Origin: Streptomyces sp. STR69
GTDB taxonomy: Bacteria; Actinomycetota; Actinomycetes; Streptomycetales; Streptomycetaceae
Direction: 5' to 3'
Length of the DNA: 64,000 bases
NCBI RefSeq assembly: GCF_024519455.1
Contig: NZ_JALJRY010000001.1
Location: 605,253 to 669,252, forward strand
The number at the start of each line of letters is the position of its first letter. Within the stretch, counting starts at the first letter, position 1. The position numbers and the translations under genes are program-made. Shown here piece after piece: positions 57,480 through 64,000 of this stretch. The notes beneath the pieces are model-generated. The model ran no database searches and was not told the DNA's origin. It saw nothing but the letters and a program-made list of their open reading frames with translations.

Positions 57480-59258
57480 CTACGACTTCGGCGGCACCCT
57501 CGGCATCCCCAGGAACGGCAGCCTCAGCGCGCCGAACGCGCCCTCGGGGACGGCCGGTTGACGCGGCTCCACCGGCTTCAGCCGTTCGTACGACGCCCCT
57601 TGGCGCGGACGCGGGTCCGGCTCGCCCTTGTTGGGCCAGTACGACATCGCGCGCTCGGCCTGCGCCGTGATGGTGAGCGACGGATTGACGCCGAGGTTCG
57701 CCGAGACGGCCGCGCCGTCGACGACCGAGATGCCGGGGTGGCCGTAGAGGCGGTGGTACGGGTCGATCACGCCGGTCTCGCGGGAGGCGCCGATGGGGCA
57801 GCCGCCGAGGAAGTGGGCGGTGAGCGGGGTGCCCATCAGTTCGCCGACGTTGGAGCCCGCGAAGCCGTTGATCTCGGCGGCGATGGCCGCCGCGGCCTCC
57901 GAAGCCGCCCTGATCTGCTTGGGGTTGGGGGCGCCATGACCCTGACGGGCCGTCAGAAGCCCTTTCCCCACGCCGTCCGGTTTCAGGTATGTCGTCAGGG
58001 AGTTGTCCAGCGACTGCATCACCAGGCCGATGATGGTCCGTTCCGACCAGTGGCGGTTGGAGAGCGAACGCAGGACCAGGAGCGGGTGGCGGGCCGCGTT
58101 CGCCAGCCAGGCCAGCGCCCTCGACGAGCCCTCCGCGTACGGGACTTGGAGGATGGAGAGGCCGCCCATCGAGTTGGAGCCCTTGCCGTAGCGGACCGGT
58201 TCGATGTGGGTGTTCTCGTCGGGGTGGATCGAGGAGGTGATGGCGACTCCGCGGGTGAAGTCGGCCTTCGCGGTGCCGGTCGCCCTGCGGTAGCGGCGGT
58301 CGCTCGTCTGCGCGCCGACCAGCGCCTCCGAGTTGGTGCGGGTGAGCTCGCCCAACTTCTCGGAGAGGTACGGCAGTTGGCCACCCGCCTTCATGCGGTG
58401 CAGGAGGGTCTGGGTGCCGTAGGTGCCGGCGGCGAGGACGACCCTGCGGGCTTTGAAAGTGCGGCCCTCGGACTTCCGACGCGCGTCGGTCGGCAGGGTC
58501 GCGACCGCGTAGCCGCCCTGCGAGTCGTCCGTGACGGACACGACGGTCGTCATCGGGTGGACCTCGGCGCCCGCCTTCTCGGCGAGGTGGAGGTAGTTCT
58601 CGTTGAGGGTGTTCTTGGCGCCGTGCCGGCAGCCCGTCATGCACTCGCCGCACTCGGTACAGGCCTTGCGGGCCGGGCCCGCGCCGCCGAAGTACGGGTC
58701 CGCCACCTGCTCGCCCGGCCTGGCCTTCGCGGTGCCGTCGGCGTCCTCGCCGTCGCCGAAGAAGACGCCGACCGGGGCCATGTGGAAGGTGTCGCCGACG
58801 CCCATCCGCTGCGCCGCGGCCTTCAGATGGACGTCGGACGGCGTCATCGTCGGGTTGAGCCGTACGCCGAGCATGCGGCGGGCCTGGTCGTAGTACGGGC
58901 CCAACTCCTCCTGCCAGTCCGTGATGTCGCGCCACTGGGGATCTTCGAAGAACGGCTTGGGCGGGACGTACAGGGTGTTGGCGTAGTTCAGGGAGCCGCC
59001 GCCCACGCCGGCGCCGGCGAGGACCATGACGTTGCCGAGCAGGTGGATGCGTTGGATGCCGTAGAGGTTGAGTTTGGGGGCCCAGAGGTAGTTCTTGAGG
59101 TCCCAGGAGTTCCTGGGGAGGGACTCGCGGGTGAAGCGGCGGCCGGCCTCCAGGACACCTACGCGGTAGCCCTTCTCCGTCAGGCGCAGGGCGGTTACGG
59201 AACCACCGAAGCCCGAGCCGACGACGATGACATCGTAGTCGTAGGTGTCCTGTGGCAC
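57480..59258 (-). CDS. GMC oxidoreductase, cholesterol-oxidase-like, with Cys cluster
   Basis: A 592-residue FAD protein. FAD motif VVGSGFGGSVTALRL (about 12-26), and ILAGTYGTQTLL-like and VVDGAAVSANLGVNPSLTI patterns near the end, typical of the GMC-C cholesterol oxidase branch. An unusual cluster ACTECGECMTGCRHGAKNT (about 195-213) has four Cys spaced like a ferredoxin-type site. Substrate is unknown. It lies 39 bp behind the aldehyde dehydrogenase gene, so alcohol-to-aldehyde-to-acid oxidation in one pathway is plausible. Confidence 0.85.
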   Translation of the reverse strand: MPQDTYDYDVIVVGSGFGGSVTALRLTEKGYRVGVLEAGRRFTRESLPRNSWDLKNYLWAPKLNLYGIQRIHLLGNVMVLAGAGVGGGSLNYANTLYVPPKPFFEDPQWRDITDWQEELGPYYDQARRMLGVRLNPTMTPSDVHLKAAAQRMGVGDTFHMAPVGVFFGDGEDADGTAKARPGEQVADPYFGGAGPARKACTECGECMTGCRHGAKNTLNENYLHLAEKAGAEVHPMTTVVSVTDDSQGGYAVATLPTDARRKSEGRTFKARRVVLAAGTYGTQTLLHRMKAGGQLPYLSEKLGELTRTNSEALVGAQTSDRRYRRATGTAKADFTRGVAITSSIHPDENTHIEPVRYGKGSNSMGGLSILQVPYAEGSSRALAWLANAARHPLLVLRSLSNRHWSERTIIGLVMQSLDNSLTTYLKPDGVGKGLLTARQGHGAPNPKQIRAASEAAAAIAAEINGFAGSNVGELMGTPLTAHFLGGCPIGASRETGVIDPYHRLYGHPGISVVDGAAVSANLGVNPSLTITAQAERAMSYWPNKGEPDPRPRQGASYERLKPVEPRQPAVPEGAFGALRLPFLGMPRVPPKS

Positions 59259-59297
59259 ATGCTCTCCTCGTTGAGAACCGTTGAGAACCAGGGATTT

Positions 59298-60929
59298 CTA
59301 CTTGAGACGCAGGGCCTTCATCACCCGCAGGCTGCGGCTCATGAACTGCGCGTACGCCTCGTCGGTCATCCCCAGTGACGGGGCCATCGGCAACAGCCGC
59401 TGCTGGGCGACCGTTTGGGCCTCGGTGTACTTGAGGATGCCCTCGGAGCCGTGGCGGCGGCCGAGACCGGAGTCCTTCATGCCGCCCATGGGGGACTGGA
59501 CGCTGCCGTAGGCGGAGGCGTAGCCCTCGTTGACGTTGACCGTGCCGGTGCGCAGGCGGGCGGCGACGGCGCGGCCACGGCGGCCGTCCTTCGTCCAGAC
59601 CGAGGAATTGAGGCCGTAGGACGTGGAGTTGGCCGCTTCCACCGCCTCGTCCTCCGTCTTGAAGCGGTAGATGGAGACGACCGGGCCGAAGGTCTCCTCG
59701 CCGCAGACCGCCATCGGGGCCTCCACGCCGTCGAGGATGGTCGGTTCGAAGAAGTACGGGCCGATGTCCGGGCGGGCGACTCCGCCCGCGACGAGCTTGG
59801 CGCCCTTGGCGACGGCCTCCTCCACGTGCCGTGTCACCGTCTCCAACTGGCGCTCACCCACCAGCGATCCCATGTCGGCGCCGTAGGCGAGGGAGGTGCC
59901 GAGGCGCATGGCCTTGGTGCGGGCGGCGAAGCGTTCCAGGAAGGCGTCGGCGATCGACTCGTGGACGTACAACCGCTCGATGGAGATGCAGAGTTGGCCG
60001 GCGGAGGAGAAGCAGGCGCGGACCGCGCCCGCCGCCGCCTTGTCGAGGTCGGCGTCCTCCAGGACCAACATGGCGTTCTTTCCGCCGAGTTCGAGGGAGA
60101 CGCCGACCAGGCGGGCCGCGGCGCCCTGCGCGACCTCGCGGCCCGTGCGGGTGGAGCCGGTGAAGGAGACGTAGTCGGCGTGCTTGACGACCTCGGGGCC
60201 GACGACCGGGCCCTCGCCCAGGACGACCTGGAAGACGTCCGCGGGCAGGCCGGCCTCGATGAGAAGGTCGCGGGCCCAGAGGGCGGTCAGGCAGGTCTCG
60301 GTGTCCGGCTTCATGACGACCGCGTTGCCCGCGACGAAGGCCGGGAGGGCGTCGCCGACGGAAAGTTCGAGCGGGTAGTTCCAGGGGGCGATCTGACCGA
60401 CTACCCCGCGCGGGTGCCGGAGTTCGGTGACCTTGGTGAGGGTCGGGACGGCGCCGGTGTGGCGCTTGGGGCGGAGGTAGGCGGGGGCCTTGCGGCCGTA
60501 GTGGCGGGCCGCGACGGCGACGGCTTGCACCTCTTCGTGCGCGTGCAGCCGTGCCTTGCCGGTCTCCAGCTGGATCAGGTCGAGGACCTCGGACTGGCGG
60601 GCGAGGACGAGATCGTGGAAGCGCAGCAGGACGGCCGCGCGCTGCCGTACCGGCGTCTGTACCCACAGGGCCTGTGCGGCGCGGGCCGCGTCGAAGGCCT
60701 TCGCCACGTCCTCGGGGGTGGACTCGGGCAGGTCGGCGAGCTTCTCACCGGTGAACGGTGAGTGGTTGGCGGTCCGGCCGGAGCCGACCACCCCCTTCGT
60801 GAGCTGGGCGACCAGCTCCGGGGTGACCACATCGGCGGCGGTACGGGCGCCTGTGGGGGCCGGCGCGAGGGGGTTCGTGCCGGTCGTCGTTTCCGTACCG
60901 GTCTTTTCCGGGGCCTGCGAGTCCGTCAT
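59298..60929 (-). CDS. Succinate-semialdehyde-type dehydrogenase (NAD(P)+)
   Basis: A 543-residue aldehyde dehydrogenase of the GabD2/succinic-semialdehyde branch. The first 35 residues are a disordered Thr/Pro/Ala-rich tail. Catalytic Glu is in SLELGGKNAML and the nucleophile in SAGQLCISIERLYV; cofactor region IAPWNYPLELSV. The specific substrate could also be another aldehyde made by the neighbouring GMC oxidoreductase. ATG at 60929. Confidence 0.85.
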   Translation of the reverse strand: MTDSQAPEKTGTETTTGTNPLAPAPTGARTAADVVTPELVAQLTKGVVGSGRTANHSPFTGEKLADLPESTPEDVAKAFDAARAAQALWVQTPVRQRAAVLLRFHDLVLARQSEVLDLIQLETGKARLHAHEEVQAVAVAARHYGRKAPAYLRPKRHTGAVPTLTKVTELRHPRGVVGQIAPWNYPLELSVGDALPAFVAGNAVVMKPDTETCLTALWARDLLIEAGLPADVFQVVLGEGPVVGPEVVKHADYVSFTGSTRTGREVAQGAAARLVGVSLELGGKNAMLVLEDADLDKAAAGAVRACFSSAGQLCISIERLYVHESIADAFLERFAARTKAMRLGTSLAYGADMGSLVGERQLETVTRHVEEAVAKGAKLVAGGVARPDIGPYFFEPTILDGVEAPMAVCGEETFGPVVSIYRFKTEDEAVEAANSTSYGLNSSVWTKDGRRGRAVAARLRTGTVNVNEGYASAYGSVQSPMGGMKDSGLGRRHGSEGILKYTEAQTVAQQRLLPMAPSLGMTDEAYAQFMSRSLRVMKALRLK

Positions 60930-61077
60930 GTGCGGCAGGGTATGCCGCCACGGAGGGTTTGGGTACCCGTCGGTAATCGGGATTCACCGAGCGCTCACAC
61001 CGCGCCAGCGATCACTGGCAACGAATGCGCTGATCAGGCGGTTGTGCGGGGATGATCACCGGCCGGTCGCCGCCGGA

Positions 61078-62595
61078 TCAGTTTTCCGGGAGGGTGAGCC
61101 GGGCGCGGGCGCCCTTGAAGAGCGCGGTGCCCTTCTTCTCCGCCGGTGTGCCCTTGGGCATGTCCACGCGCAGCTCGTACATGCGGTCGTCCGCGGTCCG
61201 GATGACCAGGGCCATCGTGCGGGTGCGGACGCCGGACTGTTCGTGGGTGGTGTCGGCCAGGACGGCGTCCTTGTTCCCGTGGAAGCTGGTGCGGGTGTAC
61301 TGCGGGTCGGTCGTACCCCGGCCCAGGGCGTGCGCTTCGGCGAGGGACGACTCGGCGGCCCCGTCCCATTCGGTGAGGCGGACGCGGAGGGCGCCGGTGC
61401 CGTAGACGACGGTACGGATGCCGGCCGCCGCGTCCGTCCGGAGAAGCCGGTACTGGGGCGGGAGGAAGAGGACCGCGTTCATGCCGTCCCGCTGGTGAGC
61501 GGTCCAGGAGTCCTTGCCGAGAGTGTTCTCCAGGAGAGTGCCGAAGACCAGACCCGCCAGGAGGAGGACCCCGAGGGCGATGAGAAGTGCGCGACGGGGG
61601 CGGCGGGAACGGGACTTGGGCCCGGGGTCGGGTACGGGTACGGGTACGGGTTCTGGATCCGGTTCCGGCTCCGCTACGGCGTCGGAGGCGATGGCGGGCT
61701 CTTCGGGCTCCGCGTCCGGCTCCGCGGCCTGGACCGTGACCGCCGGCTCCGGTACGTCCTTCCCCGCGGCCACCGCCTCCAGTACCGCGCCGACCTCCTC
61801 CGCCCCCGGCCGCTCCTCCGGGTCCCGGGCCAACATCCTTACGAGCAGCGGTCCGAGGGGGCCCGCCCGGGTCGGCTCGGGCGGTTCGCCGGCCAGGATC
61901 GCGCCGAGCGTGGACTCCACGGTCGTACGGCGGAAGGGGGATGCCCCTTCGACGGCCGCGTACAGGAGTACGCCGAGGGACCACAGGTCGGAGGCCGGTC
62001 CGGCGCCGGTGCCCGACATGCGCTCGGGAGCGATGAATTCGAGCGAGCCGACGAACTCCCCGCTGGCGGTGAGGGATTCCTCGCCCTGGATGTGCGCGAT
62101 GCCGAAGTCGGTGAGGACGACCCGGTCGTGGGGACCGAGCAGGACGTTGGCGGGCTTCACGTCACGGTGCACGATCCCCACGGCGTGTGCGGCGCTCAGG
62201 GCGCCGAGGACGGCGCGGCCGATGCGCGCGGAGTCGGCGGGGGTGAGGCGTCCGCGCCTGAGCAGTTCGTGCAGGGACTCACCGCGCACCAACTCCATGA
62301 CGATCCAGGGGAGTTGATCGTCCTCGATGACGACGTCGTGGATGGCGACGGCGGAGGGGTGGTCGACCCGGGCGGCGGCGCGGGCCTCGCGGTAGAGCCG
62401 GTGGGCGGCGCGCTGGAACTCCTCGTCCGCCGGGTCGCCGGGCAACCGCGGCTGTTTTACGGCGACTTCGCGGTCCACGAGTTCGTCGAAGGCCCGCCAC
62501 ACGGTGCCCATGCCGCCGGAACCGATCCGTTCGAGCAACCGGTAGCGACCGCCGACCAGACGTCCGTCGCGCACCTGTTCGCCGACTTCGCTCAT
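61078..62595 (-). CDS. Serine/threonine protein kinase
   Basis: A 505-residue membrane receptor kinase. Kinase domain 12-270: P-loop IGSGGMGTVWRA, catalytic VHRDVKPANVLL, DFG in LTDFGIAH, and SLEFIAPERMSG. A Pro/Glu/Asp-rich linker with VPVPVPDPGP repeats leads to one transmembrane helix (about 333-355) and an outer sensor of about 150 residues. The sensor resembles that of the stand-alone protein at 7217-7963. Ligand and targets are unknown. Confidence 0.93.
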   Translation of the reverse strand: MSEVGEQVRDGRLVGGRYRLLERIGSGGMGTVWRAFDELVDREVAVKQPRLPGDPADEEFQRAAHRLYREARAAARVDHPSAVAIHDVVIEDDQLPWIVMELVRGESLHELLRRGRLTPADSARIGRAVLGALSAAHAVGIVHRDVKPANVLLGPHDRVVLTDFGIAHIQGEESLTASGEFVGSLEFIAPERMSGTGAGPASDLWSLGVLLYAAVEGASPFRRTTVESTLGAILAGEPPEPTRAGPLGPLLVRMLARDPEERPGAEEVGAVLEAVAAGKDVPEPAVTVQAAEPDAEPEEPAIASDAVAEPEPDPEPVPVPVPDPGPKSRSRRPRRALLIALGVLLLAGLVFGTLLENTLGKDSWTAHQRDGMNAVLFLPPQYRLLRTDAAAGIRTVVYGTGALRVRLTEWDGAAESSLAEAHALGRGTTDPQYTRTSFHGNKDAVLADTTHEQSGVRTRTMALVIRTADDRMYELRVDMPKGTPAEKKGTALFKGARARLTLPEN

Positions 62596-62639
62596 GCCCC
62601 ATCAGTACCGTGCCGGATACGGCCTTGTCGACGCGCGTC

Positions 62640-63533
62640 CTACTTCCCGAGCACCAGCGTGTCGCCCATCCGCCGCACCTCCGCGACCCCGGTCCCGCCG
62701 AAGTGTGCCGGAATCACCAACTCCCCTTCGTCGGCCGCCCGTTCGAGCACACGTCGGCGGCTCGCGGCGGCCTGCCGGGGATCGAGGCAGAAGCAGCTGC
62801 TGCACTCGGGATGCGCGATCTGGACGGGGCTGTGCAGCAAGTCCCCGACGAACACGGCCCGTTCACCGCCGGAGGCGACCCGCAGGACGGAGGAACCGGG
62901 GGTGTGCCCGGGCGCCGACTCCAGCGCGAGGTGCTCGTCGATGCGGTACGTCCCGTCCCACAGGGTGGCCAGCCCGGCGCGGTGCACGGGCGCGACGCTG
63001 TCCTCGTAGGTCAGCCGGTCGTCGGGCCGTACCGCACCGCCGTAGTGGTTCTCCGGGCCGAAGTGGAAGTCGTCGGCGGCGGGGAGGAGATAGCGCGCGT
63101 TGGGGAACAGCGGTTGCCAACTCCCGTCCACGTCATGGGTGTTCCAGCCGACGTGGTCGCCGTGGATGTGGGTGTTGACGACGACGTCGACCTCCTCCGG
63201 CCGTACGCCGGCCCGCGCCAGCCGTCCCGGCAGGTCGCCCTGGCTCATGTGGAACAGCGGATTGCCGGGCCGCTCCCGGCCGTTGCCGACGCCGGTGTCC
63301 ACGAGCACGGTCCGCCCGGCGCTGCGCAGCACCCAGGTCTGGAGCGCCACGACCGCGCGGTCGCTGTCGGGGTCCCAGTGGTCGGGGGCGAGCACGTCAC
63401 GGTTGTCCTGCCACACCTCGGACGGCAGGTCCGGGACGAGGGTGCGGGCGGGGGCGTAGGGCTGCTGCCACTCGACGACTCGGACGACTTCGACGTCGCC
63501 GATCATCAGGGTCTGTGTGTTGTCCTCGGTCAT
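62640..63533 (-). CDS. MBL-fold metallo-hydrolase
   Basis: A 297-residue hydrolase of the metallo-beta-lactamase superfamily. Metal ligands are in NTHIHGDHVGWN, a later His in APGHTPGSS and an Asp in FVGDLLHSP. The family covers lactonases and other hydrolases; the C-terminal part (CSSCFCLDPRQAAASRRRVL) is typical of Streptomyces MBL proteins with unknown substrate. It diverges from the AraC-type gene at the right end. Confidence 0.88.
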   Translation of the reverse strand: MTEDNTQTLMIGDVEVVRVVEWQQPYAPARTLVPDLPSEVWQDNRDVLAPDHWDPDSDRAVVALQTWVLRSAGRTVLVDTGVGNGRERPGNPLFHMSQGDLPGRLARAGVRPEEVDVVVNTHIHGDHVGWNTHDVDGSWQPLFPNARYLLPAADDFHFGPENHYGGAVRPDDRLTYEDSVAPVHRAGLATLWDGTYRIDEHLALESAPGHTPGSSVLRVASGGERAVFVGDLLHSPVQIAHPECSSCFCLDPRQAAASRRRVLERAADEGELVIPAHFGGTGVAEVRRMGDTLVLGK

Positions 63534-63635
63534 GGAAACGAGCCTAGGGAGCGGAGGATGAGTGCCTCAATGCGTGAATTGCTCATCCTGATACGCGCAC
63601 GGCTCATGGTTGCCCCGTCGGCGTAGTCTGCCCGT

Positions 63636-64000
63636 ATGGATGTGGTGAGCGACGCGATCTCCGCCGTGCGGACCGGGCAGCCGTCCTCCAACCGGCTGCG
63701 GGTGGGCGGGAGTTGGTGCACTCGGCTGGCGCCCTACGAGGGTGCGGGGTTCCATGTCGTGCTCGCGGGGAGTTGTCGGCTGGTGGCCGACGGGGGCGGC
63801 GAGCCGGTGGCGCTGGGCGCCGGGGACGTCGTACTGCTGCCGCACGGAGCCGGGCATGTGCTGGCGGACCCGTCCGGCGACACGGTGCGGGCGGTGCCGT
63901 TCGAGGAGATGCGCCGGCCGGTCGGGGACGGGCCCGAGGTGGAGCTGTTGTGCGGGAAGTACCGGCTGGACCGGAGCCGTACGCATCCGCTGATGGCGGA
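63636..64000 (+). CDS. AraC-family regulator, N-terminal part (cut by edge)
   Basis: 121 codons before the window ends. The visible part is a cupin-like sensor (AGFHVVLAGSCRLVADG, LGAGDVVLLPHGAGHVLAD), as in AraC proteins with an N-terminal cupin_6 domain; the HTH would lie outside. TAGTCT (63624-63629) ends 6 nt before the ATG, so the mRNA is probably leaderless. It may control the divergent MBL gene. Confidence 0.8.
   Translation, partial: MDVVSDAISAVRTGQPSSNRLRVGGSWCTRLAPYEGAGFHVVLAGSCRLVADGGGEPVALGAGDVVLLPHGAGHVLADPSGDTVRAVPFEEMRRPVGDGPEVELLCGKYRLDRSRTHPLMA

Overview
The window is chromosomal DNA of a high-GC actinomycete, almost certainly a Streptomyces. Coding regions have very GC-rich third positions, GTG and TTG starts are common, genes sit close together on both strands, and the order (betaine genes, mdh, folD, purH-purN, sucD-sucC, icmB, pcrA, NlpC/P60 hydrolases, guaA, chorismate mutase) matches what I recall of the conserved core of S. 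coelicolor (from memory, not searched). I see no rRNA, tRNA, CRISPR array, prophage or insertion sequence.

Left part (1-12.8 kb): a leftward cluster makes glycine betaine from choline (betB-like aldehyde dehydrogenase, GMC choline dehydrogenase) and imports it (ABC ATPase and permease, cut by the edge). A MarR-GNAT fusion gene diverges from it. Then come the remains of a LysR regulator and an MFS exporter fused by a deletion, a siderophore-interacting-type flavoprotein, a membrane-anchored protein, mdh, two related membrane-anchored XRE proteins, a DUF3017 protein and folD.

13-23 kb: two membrane proteins that start with the same peptide, then purH and purN, a two-helix membrane protein, perM (DUF6350), an XRE/sigma-like fusion protein and sucD-sucC.

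23.6-33.3 kb is the most interesting part. A leftward operon (MoxR-type AAA+ ATPase, DUF5682, a 49-residue mini-gene, VWA protein) faces a rightward pair (SWIM zinc-finger protein, DUF5691). The divergent promoter region carries two outward-facing TTGTCAGTG boxes. On the SWIM side the box is followed by N8 and TAN3T, the consensus I recall for RecA-independent (PafBC-type) DNA-damage promoters. The same element lies in front of pcrA later in the window. The sequence therefore suggests that this uncharacterised AAA+/VWA/SWIM system responds to DNA damage.

33.3-43.3 kb: icmB, a lipase, three peptidoglycan hydrolases (one M23, two NlpC/P60) placed around pcrA, and a TehA-like membrane protein. 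43.4-47.3 kb: an envelope-stress-like module with a response regulator, a PspC-histidine kinase, and a divergent PspC protein with a LiaF-like C-terminus.

47.3-54.4 kb: DoxX, two unknown proteins, a DUF4429-SHOCT protein, a class II aldolase family protein, a PNPOx-fold protein, guaA, and a chorismate mutase behind a clear transcription attenuator with a Phe/Tyr leader peptide. 54.9-64 kb: a membrane-anchored unknown, a sortase-anchored surface protein, a cysteine-rich GMC oxidoreductase next to a succinate-semialdehyde-type dehydrogenase, a Ser/Thr kinase, an MBL-fold hydrolase, and the start of an AraC-type regulator cut by the right edge.
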